Shown here piece by piece: positions 8,496 to 17,666 of a DNA stretch of 64,000 bases. Positions within the stretch are counted from its first letter, which is position 1. Every line of letters begins with the position of its first letter. The notes under the pieces were generated by a model. That model saw nothing but the letters and a program-made list of their open reading frames with translations. It searched no databases and had not been told where the DNA came from. The position numbers were made by a program, and so were the translations under genes. Source of the stretch: Paenibacillus sp. FSL R7-0345 (GTDB lineage: Bacteria; Bacillota; Bacilli; Paenibacillales; Paenibacillaceae); contig NZ_CP152002.1 of assembly GCF_038595055.1 (NCBI RefSeq), forward strand, positions 1,222,501-1,286,500, written 5' to 3'.

Positions 8496-8621
8496 GCGTT
8501 GCTTCCAGAGGCGGTTCCGGTATTTGTTTTTGCGTACAGGGTTAAGGTACGATAGCCTTAGAATATAACATGACTATCATAATCCGCACAAAATGAACCA
8601 CACATACAAGGAGCCGCACTT

Positions 8622-9545
8622 ATGAGCATTTATCTCGAGCTTCCGGATGTGGACAAGCATTTTCCTTTCCGCAGCCTGATCTGCGGCGGGGATGAGCTGT
8701 GTTATCCGCACTGGCATAAAGAAATCGAAATGATTTACGTAACTAAGGGAAGACTAAATCTGGGAATAAATGATACTCCAATCCGCATGGAACAGGGGGA
8801 AGTGCAGTTTATCAACGGCGGGGATGTGCATTATTTTCTCGCTTCACCGGAAAGTGAACGGGTGGTACTTCAGTTTGATCTGAGCCTGTTTCAGGAGCTG
8901 GCCGCCACCTGCGGCAATGATTTTTCGCTGCGGGATGTGTTTACAGCGATGGAGCATTCCAGCTCCAGCTGGCCTCAGGAGACGGCCGGGCGGATGATCT
9001 CCCTGATCGAAAGTATATATGAGGAGGACACCCGGCGCGGGGAAGGGTACGCCTATCTGATCAAAGCCCGTTTATTTGAGCTGCTGACCGTGATTTTACG
9101 GGAAGTGCCCAGGAATAACGCCGGCAGGCTGCCAAAATTCTCGGAGAATACCCTGTCACAGTCCCGGGAGACGCTGGAGCGGCTGGAGCGGATTTTTATC
9201 TATGTCGAGCAGCATTACCAGGAGCCGATTACCCTTAATGAGGTGGCCGGACATATGGGCTTCAGCCCGTATTATTTTACCAAGCTGTTCAAAAAGCATA
9301 CCGGCATGACCTTCATCGCCTTCCTCAATGAATACCGGCTGAACAAAGCCAAATGGATTCTGCTCAACGAGGATCTGCCGATGTCTGCCGTAGCTGAGGC
9401 CGCAGGGTTTGGCAGCGTGAAGACGTTCCACCATTTTTTTAAGTCGGCAACCGGCATTTCACCGCTGAAATATCACAAGACAATATTCAGGAATAACAGG
9501 GCAAGAATGCAGGAAGAAAGCGCTTCGCAGAGTTTGTATGATTAG
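8622..9545 (+). CDS. AraC-family regulator with N-terminal cupin sensor
   Basis: This 307-residue transcription factor has an N-terminal cupin (about 20-100: CYPHWHKEIEMIYVTKGRL...EQGEVQFINGGDVHYF) that would bind a sugar-like ligand. The C-terminal double helix-turn-helix (about 195-295) includes ITLNEVAGHMGFSPYYFTKL and AVAEAAGFGSVKTFHHFFK. AAGGAG precedes the ATG. It is followed within 40 bases by the Gfo/Idh/MocA gene and the ThuA and TIM-barrel genes on the same strand, so it most likely controls that catabolic set. The inducer cannot be read from the sequence. Confidence 0.92.
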   Translation: MSIYLELPDVDKHFPFRSLICGGDELCYPHWHKEIEMIYVTKGRLNLGINDTPIRMEQGEVQFINGGDVHYFLASPESERVVLQFDLSLFQELAATCGNDFSLRDVFTAMEHSSSSWPQETAGRMISLIESIYEEDTRRGEGYAYLIKARLFELLTVILREVPRNNAGRLPKFSENTLSQSRETLERLERIFIYVEQHYQEPITLNEVAGHMGFSPYYFTKLFKKHTGMTFIAFLNEYRLNKAKWILLNEDLPMSAVAEAAGFGSVKTFHHFFKSATGISPLKYHKTIFRNNRARMQEESASQSLYD

Positions 9546-9584
9546 AGGCAGAGAGTTCACAACAATGTTGGAGGGAAATCAGGG

Positions 9585-10664
9585 ATGACCTTAAAAGTGG
9601 GAATTATCGGCTGCGGCGGCATCGCAACCGGCAAGCATATGCCGGCACTAAAGAAAGTGGAAGGCGCTGTTATGGTGGCTTTTTGCGATATCGTGCCTGA
9701 ACGGGCCGAGCAGGCCAAAGCGGAATTCGGAGATGAGAACGCAGCGGTATACACAGACTATAAAGAGCTGCTGAAAGATACAACTATAGATGTGATTCAT
9801 GTATGTACCCCGAACATTTCCCATGCGGAAATTTCGATTGCTTCGATGGAGGCAGGCAAGCACGTCATGTGCGAGAAGCCGATGGCGAAGACGACTGAGG
9901 AAGCACAGGCCATGATTGATGCGGCCAAGCGTACCGGAAAAAAGCTGACGATCGGCTACCAGAACCGCTTCCGGTCTGATTCCGCTTACCTCCACCGGAT
10001 GTGTGAGAACAATGACCTCGGAGAAATCTACTACGCTAAAGCCAAGGCCATCCGCCGGCGCGCGGTACCGACCTGGGGCGTATTCCTGGATGAGGAAGCA
10101 CAGGGCGGCGGCCCGCTGATCGATATCGGCACCCATGCGCTCGACCTGACGCTGTGGATGATGGACAACTACAAGCCGAAATATGCGGTAGGCAATGCTT
10201 ATCATAAGCTGTCCGGCCGTAAAAACGCCGCCAACGCCTGGGGCCCGTGGGACCCGGAGAAATTCACGGTAGAGGATTCGGCGATCGGCTTCATTACCAT
10301 GCAAAACGGCGCGACCATTGTGCTTGAAGCCAGCTGGGCGCTGAACACCCTGGATGTCGGTGAAGCGAAGACGACGCTTTGCGGTACAGAGGGCGGAGCC
10401 GATATGGAAAAAGGCCTGCGCATCAACGGCGAAGAGTACGGTAAAACATTCGAGAAGCATATCGGCCTGGATGCTGCCGGCGTAGACTTCTACGACGGTG
10501 CGGGCGAAGATCCGGCACTGGTTGAAGCCACGCAGTGGATCGACAGCATTATTAATGATACAGAGCCGGTTGTTAAACCGGAGCAGGCTCTGGTGGTAAC
10601 CCGGATTCTGGAGGCCATCTATAAGTCATCCGAAACGGGAATGCCGGTATTTTTTGAAGACTAG
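9585..10664 (+). CDS. Gfo/Idh/MocA family NAD(P)-dependent oxidoreductase
   Basis: This 359-residue cytoplasmic dehydrogenase acts on sugars or inositols. The N-terminal Rossmann fold has VGIIGCGGIATGKHMPAL. The conserved catalytic EKP is in HVMCEKPMAKTTEEAQ (about residue 100). The second domain contains RRRAVPTWGVFLDE and GGGPLIDIGTHALDL, where the D-x-x-x-H pair is typical of the active site. GGAGGG lies eight bases before the ATG. With the ThuA-like and TIM-barrel genes downstream it forms a set known in many sugar-use loci, where such trios oxidise, hydrolyse and isomerise keto-sugars. The substrate is unassigned. Confidence 0.93.
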   Translation: MTLKVGIIGCGGIATGKHMPALKKVEGAVMVAFCDIVPERAEQAKAEFGDENAAVYTDYKELLKDTTIDVIHVCTPNISHAEISIASMEAGKHVMCEKPMAKTTEEAQAMIDAAKRTGKKLTIGYQNRFRSDSAYLHRMCENNDLGEIYYAKAKAIRRRAVPTWGVFLDEEAQGGGPLIDIGTHALDLTLWMMDNYKPKYAVGNAYHKLSGRKNAANAWGPWDPEKFTVEDSAIGFITMQNGATIVLEASWALNTLDVGEAKTTLCGTEGGADMEKGLRINGEEYGKTFEKHIGLDAAGVDFYDGAGEDPALVEATQWIDSIINDTEPVVKPEQALVVTRILEAIYKSSETGMPVFFED

Positions 10665-10721
10665 GCCCAAAATTAACATCAATGTAATCAATATAGATCC
10701 ATTTAGGAGTGTGTCCGAGAA

Positions 10722-11453
10722 GTGACAAGAGTAACTGTATGGAATGAGTACCGCCATGAGCTGCAGGAAGAGCGCATCCGCCAGGTGTATCCGCTGGGCA
10801 TCCATGCGCAGATCGCCGGATTTCTTGAGGAAGCCGGGTTTGATACGGAAACCGCTACGCTGGATGAACCGGAGCATGGCTTGACGGAAGAAGTGCTGAA
10901 TAACACGGATGTACTGGTATGGTGGGGCCATATCGCCCATCAGGAGGTCGCAGACGAGATCGTGAACCGGGTGTACAACCGTGTGCTGCAGGGAATGGGA
11001 CTGATTGTGCTGCATTCCGGCCACATGTCCAAAATCTTCATGAAGCTGATGGGCACCAGCTGCGATCTGAAGTGGCGCGAAGCGGGCGAGAAGGAACGCC
11101 TCTGGGTGATGGACCCGAGCCATCCGATTGCCGAGGGCATCGGAGAATATATTGATTTGGAGCAGGAAGAGATGTACGGGGCGCATTTTGATGTGCCGGC
11201 ACCGGAGAGCCTGGTTTTTGTCGGCTGGTTCGAGGGCGGCAACGTGTTCCCGAGCGGCTCAACCTACCGGCGCGGCAGCGGCAAAATCTTTTATTTTCAG
11301 CCGGGCCATGAATCCCATCCGACTTATTACCATAAAGAAATCCAAAAGGTTATCATCAACGGCGTAAACTGGTGCGCACCGACCAAGCGCGATTATCCGG
11401 TATACGGCCATTCCCAGGCTCTGGAGCCAATTCGTGAAAAGGTGGGCGTATAG
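10722..11453 (+). CDS. ThuA-like domain protein (trehalose-utilisation family)
   Basis: This 243-residue protein belongs to the ThuA-like class-I-glutamine-amidotransferase fold. In rhizobia ThuA acts with ThuB in disaccharide catabolism, converting keto-disaccharide intermediates. Visible features are [53 protein letters not shown] and, near the end, [19 protein letters not shown], which is the characteristic PGHE/D-H-P-TY motif. The start is GTG, with AGGAG twelve bases upstream. The stop is immediately followed by the ATG of the next gene, so translation is probably coupled. It likely works with the oxidoreductase before it. Confidence 0.9.
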   Translation: MTRVTVWNEYRHELQEERIRQVYPLGIHAQIAGFLEEAGFDTETATLDEPEHGLTEEVLNNTDVLVWWGHIAHQEVADEIVNRVYNRVLQGMGLIVLHSGHMSKIFMKLMGTSCDLKWREAGEKERLWVMDPSHPIAEGIGEYIDLEQEEMYGAHFDVPAPESLVFVGWFEGGNVFPSGSTYRRGSGKIFYFQPGHESHPTYYHKEIQKVIINGVNWCAPTKRDYPVYGHSQALEPIREKVGV

Positions 11454-12422
11454 ATGAAATTAGGCGTATTTGATCCCGTATTCGGAAGTTTGACTCTTGA
11501 AGAGATGCTCGATAAAATCGCAGCTGCAGGCCTGAACGCCGTCGAAATCGGCTCAGGCGGTAACCCCGGGAACCCGCATTGTCCGACGGACGAGCTGCTG
11601 GCCAGCGAGGAAGCCCGTAGGGCTTACCTCGAAAAGTTCACCAGCCGCGGCATCATGATCAGCGCGTTCAGCTGCCACAATAACCCGATCTCACCTGACA
11701 AGGAAGAGGCCCGTCAGGGCGATGAAATTCTGCGCAAGTCGATCAAGCTGGCTTCACTGATGGGCGTTCAGGTTGTTAATACCTTCTCCGGCACGGCCGG
11801 AGACAGCGATGACGCTAAAGCGCCGAACTGGCCGGTTACACCTTGGCCGACTGTGTACAGCGACATTCTGACCTGGCAGTGGGAGCAGAAGCTGATCCCT
11901 TACTGGAAAGAGATCGGCCAGCTGGCAGAGGAGCATGGCGTGAAGATCGGCATCGAGCTGCACGGCGGCTTCCTGTGCCACACGCCTTACACGATCCTGA
12001 AGCTGAGAGAAGCAACCTGCGATGCGATCGGTGCTAACCTTGATCCGAGCCATCTGTGGTGGCAGGGGATTGATCCGGTCGGCGCAATCAAGATCCTCGG
12101 CAAGGCCGGAGCGATCCATCACTTCCACGCCAAGGACACTTACCTCGATCAGGATAACATTAACATGTACGGACTGACCGATATGCAGCCTTACGGCGAT
12201 GTGCAGACCCGGGCCTGGACGTTCCGCTCGGTCGGCTGCGGCCACAGCCTGTCCGAATGGTCGGATATTATGAGCGCGCTGCGCACCTACGGCTATGATT
12301 ATGTGGTGAGCATCGAGCACGAAGATCCGCTGATGTCGGTGGACGAAGGCTTCCAGCGTGCTGTAACTAACCTGCAGTCGATCCTGATCCGTGAGCAGCC
12401 GCTGGATATGTGGTGGGCTTAA
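11454..12422 (+). CDS. Sugar phosphate isomerase/epimerase (xylose-isomerase-like TIM barrel)
   Basis: This 322-residue member of the AP-endonuclease-2 / xylose-isomerase-like TIM-barrel superfamily isomerises or epimerises sugars and inositols using a divalent metal. Metal-ligand motifs are in order: KIGIELHGGFLCH (Glu), GANLDPSHLWWQG (Asp and His), HHFHAKDTYLD (His) and YVVSIEHEDPLMS (Glu). It starts right at the stop of the ThuA-like gene and ends with its own terminator, making it the last gene of the regulator-oxidoreductase-ThuA-isomerase run. The true substrate is unknown. Confidence 0.92.
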   Translation: MKLGVFDPVFGSLTLEEMLDKIAAAGLNAVEIGSGGNPGNPHCPTDELLASEEARRAYLEKFTSRGIMISAFSCHNNPISPDKEEARQGDEILRKSIKLASLMGVQVVNTFSGTAGDSDDAKAPNWPVTPWPTVYSDILTWQWEQKLIPYWKEIGQLAEEHGVKIGIELHGGFLCHTPYTILKLREATCDAIGANLDPSHLWWQGIDPVGAIKILGKAGAIHHFHAKDTYLDQDNINMYGLTDMQPYGDVQTRAWTFRSVGCGHSLSEWSDIMSALRTYGYDYVVSIEHEDPLMSVDEGFQRAVTNLQSILIREQPLDMWWA

Positions 12423-12450
12423 AGGGTTGGAGTAACATAGTATTGTAAAG

Positions 12451-12480
12451 AAGCCGTTCCCGGGAGGGACGGCTTTTTTT
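12451..12480 (+). terminator. Intrinsic terminator of the Gfo-ThuA-TIM operon
   Basis: Stem AAGCCGTTCC / GGGACGGCTT with a CGGGA-type loop is followed by seven T, 29 bases past the isomerase stop. Confidence 0.88.
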
Positions 12481-12607
12481 GATAAGAGGGTGTGTTTTTT
12501 GATAAAAAAGTGTATAGGTTTTTGGGTCACGGCGATGCCCCTGCACCAGCCTACATTGAAGCCCCGCTTAGTGGGGTTATTTTACTTTGGAATGGTTTGT
12601 TTTGAGG

Positions 12608-12797
12608 TTTAACTGTAGTTTGTGCAACTAAAATAGCTGTTTTCTGCTGAAAATGAAGTTTAACTGTACTTTGTACACTTAAAAACACAGAATAACGCTA
12701 AAATGACGCTGCCGGGCTCATTTTAGCTGCACAAAATACACTTATAACGCATAAAACCAAATTTATGCCTGATTTAGTTGTACAAACTGCAGTTAAG
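12608..12797. repeat. Symmetric intergenic element of about 189 bp, copy 2 (51-bp spaced units)
   Basis: Direct units beginning TTTAACTGTA lie at 12608 and 12659, 51 bp apart. Inverted units beginning TTTAGCTGCAC and TTTAGTTGTAC lie at 12722 and 12773, also 51 bp apart. The centre is a perfect 10-bp stem GCTAAAATGA / TCATTTTAGC (12697-12727). Each unit is itself close to palindromic (TTTAA.TGTA...TACA.TTAAA). It lies between convergent genes. The remaining gap from 12800 to 12867 holds a short CAAACAGAACT triplication and nothing else. Confidence 0.82.
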
Positions 12798-12867
12798 CTG
12801 CATCTCGCGTCTCCAACTGCACTCCATATAAACTCAAACAGAACTCAAACAGAACTCAAACAAGGCA

Positions 12868-13758
12868 CTACCGCTCCTTCACAAACTTGCTGCGAAAAGC
12901 CGAAGGGGAGAGTCCCTCTTTCTTGGAGAAGCAGGAGGAATAATGCGATACATGATGGAAGCCGACTTCCTCGGCAATACGTGCTACAGACCAGGAGGTC
13001 TGGAGCAGCAGCCGCTTGGATTGCTCGATCCGGTAATATTGCAGGTAGGCCATCGGCGTCATGCCGAAGACCTTCAGCATGCTTTTGGCCAGATAGTTCG
13101 GGTGGTAGTTCAGTTCCTTTTGCAGAACAGGATTGGTGAGGTCGTGCATGTAATTGTTCCGGATGTACAGCTCAATCTGCTCCGCCAGATGGATTGCGGT
13201 TGCATCGCTCGGTGAAGCCAGGCTCCGGTCCAGATGCTGCAGGAAGGATTGAAAGCTGGCCTGCCGCCGCCAGTTGCGGAGGGATTTCGGCTCCGATTCC
13301 TGCTCAAAAAATAACTCCAGCAGCTCCATGGCCTTGGCGGAGATCTTCAGAATCCTCGGCAGAAAGATGGAGCAGAGATCAGTGTGATGGACATAGGCTT
13401 TATTCTTGTGCTCCTCGAACAGGAGCTGCTGATTAAGGAGACACTCATTCATATCGGCACATTCCTGCCAGCTGCCAAAGGTCTGAAAGTGAATCCAGAT
13501 GATTTCGGTCGGCACCGTGCAGGGGGCGAACCCGTAATGATGGCCGTCCGGCAGGAGGATCACGCCTTCACCTTCACCCAGCTCGCGCAAAATACCATTT
13601 TCCCCGACCGGCAGAAGGCCTTTGACAACCACGATTAAATCAAACACCCCTATGCAGTTGCGGTCTATATGATAATCACCAATCTCGTAGGAGGCATGCC
13701 CGCAGTCCACAAAATAGGGAATCGGCGGCGAAATAAAATGCAGGATGGGCGCGTTCAT
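12868..13758 (-). CDS. AraC-family transcriptional regulator
   Basis: This 296-residue regulator has an N-terminal sensor of the AraC-binding cupin type (YEIGDYHIDR, IVVVKGLLPVGENG, EGVILLPDGHHYGFAP). The C-terminal HTH pair includes LQKELNYHPNYLAKSMLKVF and ARIAEEVGFHHVSHYSSCFS. The frame extends 23 codons upstream, but GGAGGAG before the ATG at 13758 and the typical MNAPILHF start decide the call. It is divergent from the first sugar ABC transporter operon (14351 onwards), its likely target. The inducing ligand is unknown. Confidence 0.9.
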   Translation of the reverse strand: MNAPILHFISPPIPYFVDCGHASYEIGDYHIDRNCIGVFDLIVVVKGLLPVGENGILRELGEGEGVILLPDGHHYGFAPCTVPTEIIWIHFQTFGSWQECADMNECLLNQQLLFEEHKNKAYVHHTDLCSIFLPRILKISAKAMELLELFFEQESEPKSLRNWRRQASFQSFLQHLDRSLASPSDATAIHLAEQIELYIRNNYMHDLTNPVLQKELNYHPNYLAKSMLKVFGMTPMAYLQYYRIEQSKRLLLQTSWSVARIAEEVGFHHVSHYSSCFSKKEGLSPSAFRSKFVKER

Positions 13759-14023
13759 ATAACAGGCTCCTCCATCTCCATAGGTTGCAATTATGAAAAG
13801 CATACCGGTTTGCCTTGTCTGTTTCACCCAATGTATCCCAACTCTTAAAAGAAGTAAAGGGTTATGTATCGCAGTGAAAATATATAATCATTTGTCTTTA
13901 TTTTGGACTATTTTTTTGTTGGACAGGTTGATTGAGACCCCGGCACACCTCATCCGCGCAAAAAGATTGAAATTTTATAAATATAGGTTGTAATAACGGT
14001 TTTTCAATTGAAATGGGGGGTGC

Positions 14024-14045
14024 TAAAATGAAGTAAGCGCTTCCG
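14024..14045 (+). promoter_or_regulatory. Possible promoter and cre-like catabolite repression site
   Basis: AGTAAGCGCTTCCG at 14032-14045 fits 12 of 14 positions of the CcpA cre consensus TGNAARCGNWWNCA. It lies directly downstream of TGCTAAAAT, a possible extended -10 at 14022-14029, a position that would repress the ABC transporter operon when glucose is present. The assignment is by pattern only. Confidence 0.5.
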
Positions 14046-14163
14046 TAACAGGGGAGGGGAAGAGCAGTAACACTCAATTAAAACAGGGGAGATCACGAAG
14101 CTTGGATTCTTTGTTAAACGATTATCTTGAAGCTTGAGCTGTTGTAAGGGGGGAGGAGTTTAA

Positions 14164-14325
14164 CCTGATATCAGGCCAGATCCGCTTTGAACCTGTTAAA
14201 CATCATGTTTCTTTTGATAATTGCGTTATAAAGCTCAGACTTGTAAATATACTGTAGGGGAAAAGTGACAGGGTTTGTTAAGCTGCAGAAGGACTTTTGC
14301 TTTCGATTTTATTTAAACGTTTAAC
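14164..14325 (+). promoter_or_regulatory. Leader with repeated palindromes upstream of the ABC operon
   Basis: The leader before 14351 contains the perfect palindromes CCTGATATCAGG (14164-14175) and TTAAACGTTTAA (14313-14324). It also has AAACATCATGTTT (14198-14210) and a related site GTTAAACGATTATC at 14113. The last palindrome resembles LacI/GalR-type operators, which share the central CG. No LacI-family gene is in the window, so the binding protein could be CcpA or a regulator elsewhere. The rest of the 13759-14350 gap shows no gene. Confidence 0.45.
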
Positions 14326-14350
14326 AAAAGATGAGGGGAGATCAAAAGCA

Positions 14351-15778
14351 ATGAAAACAGCTAAAAAACTTGGAGCAGGTCTTATCCTGACTGCATTGAT
14401 GGTGAGCACCGCCGGCTGCGGGAATAACGCGTCGAACACGGAAAACACAGGAAATAAGGGAAACACAGGGAACACGGCAAGCAAAACTGCGGAACCGGCC
14501 AAAACCTCCGAAGCCTCTGCGGAAAAGGTCAAAATTGTCTACTCGATGTGGGGCAGTGCGGCAGAAGGGAGTACGACCCAGGCGGTGGCGGACCGGTTCA
14601 ATGCATCGCAGGACAAAATTGAAGTCGAAGTGCAGGCAATCCCTTGGGAGAACTACATGACCAAGCTGAACACGCTCGCAACGGCAGGGCAATTGCCGGA
14701 TACAGGAATGCTGAAGGAGGATGGCGTCATCCAGTGGTCCTCCGAAGGCATGCTGAATGATGTAAGCGCTATGTATGAGGGCAGTGACAGCAAGCCGCTC
14801 GACAGTCTGGCCTACAAACACAATGGCAATACCGTGGCCTATGCTGCCGCCAATGAAATTCTCCTGCTCTATTACAACAAAGACATGTTTGATAAAGCAG
14901 GAGTTGCGTATCCTCCGGCTGTGCTGGATCAGGCGTGGACATGGGAGCAATTCGTAGATACAGCCAAGAAGCTGACGATTGACAAGAACGGCAAGCATCC
15001 CGGCGAGGACGGGTTTAATGAGCAGGGTATCGTCCAGTTCGGCGCTTCCGTCGAAAATCTTCCATGGCAGCTGGAAGCCTGGGCGCTCAGCAATGGCGGG
15101 GGCTTCTATTCCGAAGACGGTTCAGAGGTACGGATCGGCGAAGACGCCAGCATGGAAGCCATCCAGCGGGTGGCTGACCTGTATCTGAAGGACCATGTTG
15201 CCCCGCTGTCCGTCGGACAGACCGATGACGGTATCCAGCGGACAGTGATTGCCGGTACAGTCGCTATGGCGACAAACGGCCAGTGGAATGTAGGAACCAG
15301 CCTGAACTCGGCCAAGGAAGAAGGACTGAATTATGGGGTAGCTGTCCTGCCTTATATGAAGGATAAGGTGACAATCAGCACAGGCGGCGCCAACGTTGTT
15401 TTCTCCCAGACCAAGCATCCGAAGGAAGCAATGGAATGGCTGAAATGGTATAACTCGGAGGAAAACAACTGGGAGCTGATCTCCTCCGGCATTTGGATGC
15501 CAACGCTGGATAAATGGTATAAGGATGAGACGCTTACCCGCAAATGGGTGGAAAATCCGAACTTCCCGCCATACGACGAATACAAGTCAGCAGTCGTTGA
15601 TTATGCCCAGTCCCCGGCCGCAAGACCGGCTGCCTGGTTCTATACGAACTATACAACTGACTTCAATACGCTGCTCGGCTCCGTTCTGGGTGATGTCTGG
15701 ACCGGAAAAACAACCGCCAAAGAAGCGATCACTAAAAATCTTGAAGCGCTGAAAGCTGTACACGCCGGCAACAAATAA
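14351..15778 (+). CDS. Extracellular sugar-binding lipoprotein of ABC transporter (family 1)
   Basis: This is a 475-residue substrate-binding protein, lipid-anchored on the outer face of the membrane. The signal peptide is MKTAKKLGAGLILTALMVST followed by the lipobox cysteine in AGCGNN, then a low-complexity Asn/Thr/Gly/Lys spacer (about 25-60). The SBP family 1 fold follows, starting VKIVYSMWGSAAEGSTTQAV, with NEILLLYYNKDMFDKAGV, MATNGQWNVG and the C-terminal GSVLGDVWTGKTTAKEAI. GGGGAG lies upstream of the ATG at 14351. The open frame reaches 14297 but lacks a ribosome site there. It delivers an oligosaccharide to the two permeases that follow. A hairpin after the stop probably keeps its mRNA more abundant. 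Confidence 0.93.
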   Translation: MKTAKKLGAGLILTALMVSTAGCGNNASNTENTGNKGNTGNTASKTAEPAKTSEASAEKVKIVYSMWGSAAEGSTTQAVADRFNASQDKIEVEVQAIPWENYMTKLNTLATAGQLPDTGMLKEDGVIQWSSEGMLNDVSAMYEGSDSKPLDSLAYKHNGNTVAYAAANEILLLYYNKDMFDKAGVAYPPAVLDQAWTWEQFVDTAKKLTIDKNGKHPGEDGFNEQGIVQFGASVENLPWQLEAWALSNGGGFYSEDGSEVRIGEDASMEAIQRVADLYLKDHVAPLSVGQTDDGIQRTVIAGTVAMATNGQWNVGTSLNSAKEEGLNYGVAVLPYMKDKVTISTGGANVVFSQTKHPKEAMEWLKWYNSEENNWELISSGIWMPTLDKWYKDETLTRKWVENPNFPPYDEYKSAVVDYAQSPAARPAAWFYTNYTTDFNTLLGSVLGDVWTGKTTAKEAITKNLEALKAVHAGNK

Positions 15779-15791
15779 AGAAATGAGGCCC

Positions 15792-15818
15792 GGCCGCCGG
15801 CACTGCTGTGCGGCGGCC
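15792..15818 (+). other. Intercistronic hairpin between binding-protein and permease genes
   Basis: GGCCGCC G GCAC pairs with GTGC GGCGGCC around TGCT, with no T tract. Such hairpins after the binding-protein gene often protect the upstream mRNA part and raise its level relative to the permeases. Confidence 0.65.
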
Positions 15819-15846
15819 AGCCTCCACTTGTGAGGGAGCGCGAGAT

Positions 15847-16782
15847 ATGGAAACCATTACTAATCTACAGAAACGCCGTCCCCGTAAGCATTCCCGCATT
15901 CATGCAGGCGAGGCGCGCGTTGCGTATATCTGTCTGATTCCTGCTTTTCTGGGACTAATCTTCCTGACGTACCTGCCGCTTGCCGGGGTGCTGGGGATCA
16001 GCCTGACCAACTGGACGGGGCTGAAGAGTCCAGAGTTCATCGGCCTTGATAACTATATCAAGCTGTTTACAACCGACCCTTATATTAAGGATTCGATTAT
16101 TGCGACGATTTATTTTGCTTTCCTTTCCGTAGCCGGAAGCATGATCTATTCACTGTTTATTGCGATGCTGCTTAACCGGAAAATTCCGGCAAGGGGCTTT
16201 TTCCGGGCTGTGTTTTATGTGCCGTATGTATTGCCTGCTGCTGCCATCTACGTGGGCTGGTCGTGGCTTTACGAGGGGAATTTCGGCTTTTTTAACTATC
16301 TGCTCTCGGAAATGGGCCTGAATAAAATCCTTTTTATCGCGGATTCCAGCTATGTCGTTCCGTCGCTGTCTCTGATTTCAGTCTGGCTGTCGGGGAATCT
16401 GATCGTTATTTTCCTCGCTGGTCTGCAAAATGTTCCGGTCGTCTATCATGAAGCAGCCGAGATGGATGGAGCGGGCGGTTGGAAGCGCTTCCTGCATATT
16501 ACCCTGCCGTGCATGACACCGATCATTTTCTACAACCTGCTGATGAGCCTGATTGCCAATCTCCAGGTTGTCACACCGGCACTGGCCTTGACAAACGGCG
16601 GCCCTGGCAACTCGTCACGGTTCCTGACTTATCTGATGTATGACCAGGCCTTTGTAAATTACCGGCTCGGTTATGCCTGCGCAACCACGCTGATTATTTT
16701 CGCTATTCTTGCTGTCTTTACTACTGTGCTGTTCAAGACGTCGAACCGGTGGATTTTTAATGAAGGAGGCGACGACAAGTGA
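15847..16782 (+). CDS. Sugar ABC transporter permease, MalF type
   Basis: This 311-residue inner membrane protein has six predicted helices, the first at YICLIPAFLGLIFLTYLPL. The cytoplasmic EAA loop that contacts the ATPase is HEAAEMDGAGGWKRFLHITL (about residue 205). Between helices, LTNWTGLKSPEFIGLDNY is typical of the CUT1 family. GAGGGAG precedes the ATG at 15847. It overlaps the next permease gene by four bases. No ATPase gene is in the operon, so a shared MsmX/UgpC-like ATPase encoded elsewhere probably energises transport, as is usual in Firmicutes. Confidence 0.93.
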   Translation: METITNLQKRRPRKHSRIHAGEARVAYICLIPAFLGLIFLTYLPLAGVLGISLTNWTGLKSPEFIGLDNYIKLFTTDPYIKDSIIATIYFAFLSVAGSMIYSLFIAMLLNRKIPARGFFRAVFYVPYVLPAAAIYVGWSWLYEGNFGFFNYLLSEMGLNKILFIADSSYVVPSLSLISVWLSGNLIVIFLAGLQNVPVVYHEAAEMDGAGGWKRFLHITLPCMTPIIFYNLLMSLIANLQVVTPALALTNGGPGNSSRFLTYLMYDQAFVNYRLGYACATTLIIFAILAVFTTVLFKTSNRWIFNEGGDDK

Positions 16783-17648
16783 GTGTAGCAGCATACGGCA
16801 GATTAAAAAGTAAAAAGCGCAGAAACAGAACAATGAATATCCTGACCTTTGCCGTCGTCGTATTATTTGCGCTGATCGCCATTTTCCCCATCTGGTGGAT
16901 TTTCCGCACCTCGCTCATGACCAATGCGGAAATCTATCAGTATCCGCCTTCGTTACTGCCGCAGAACTGGCTGTTCTCCAACTATGAGAAGACGCTGGAG
17001 ATCTTTAAATTCTGGAAGTATCTGTGGAACACGATGGTTATTATCACTCCCTCCTGTCTGGCAGGGACCTTTACGGCTACGCTGTGCGGATATGCCTTTG
17101 CAAGGCTGCGGTTCAGAGGGAAAAGCCTGCTCTGGGCGCTCTGCGTAGGCTCCATGCTGCTGCCGGCCATGGTAACGCTCATTCCGCTTTATATCGGCTG
17201 GACGCGGGGTCTTGGCTTCAACGACAGCTACTGGCCGCTGATTCTGCCTTACTTTTGCGGGGGCGGGGCCTTCAACATCTTCCTGATCCGCCAGTTTATT
17301 GTGTCGATCCCGCGCGAGCTTGATCAGGCTGCAACCATTGACGGTGCGGGCTACTTCCGCATCCTGTTCAGCATTATCATGCCGGCGATCCGCCCGGCGA
17401 TGATCGTCGTTGCCCTGTTTATCTTCATCGGGCTATGGAACGATCTGCTCCAGCAGATGATTTACATTAACTCCAGCGATAAGTATACGATTGCGCTCGG
17501 CCTGACCAACTTCAGGGGCCAGCTCAAAAGCGACTGGCCGCTGACGATGGCCGCAACCTGTCTGTCGTTTGCGCCGGGTGTTCTTTTTTACCTGATTGGT
17601 CAAAGGTACTTTGTAGAGGGAATTACGCTCACCGGATTAAAAAATTAG
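16779..17648 (+). CDS. Sugar ABC transporter permease, MalG type
   Basis: This 289-residue inner membrane permease of the CUT1 family partners the upstream MalF-type protein. Six predicted helices begin at ILTFAVVVLFALIAIFPIWW. The EAA loop is ELDQAATIDGAGYFRILFSI, in which Gln replaces the usual Glu at the first position. The C-terminal QRYFVEGITLTGLKN is the classic MalG ending. It starts at a GTG overlapping the previous stop (GTGA) with GAAGGAGG nine bases upstream. It is followed after 18 bases by the giant surface protein gene, so all four genes probably share a transcript. Confidence 0.93.
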   Translation: MSVAAYGRLKSKKRRNRTMNILTFAVVVLFALIAIFPIWWIFRTSLMTNAEIYQYPPSLLPQNWLFSNYEKTLEIFKFWKYLWNTMVIITPSCLAGTFTATLCGYAFARLRFRGKSLLWALCVGSMLLPAMVTLIPLYIGWTRGLGFNDSYWPLILPYFCGGGAFNIFLIRQFIVSIPRELDQAATIDGAGYFRILFSIIMPAIRPAMIVVALFIFIGLWNDLLQQMIYINSSDKYTIALGLTNFRGQLKSDWPLTMAATCLSFAPGVLFYLIGQRYFVEGITLTGLKN

Positions 17649-17666
17649 TCCGAACGGGAGGTTATC

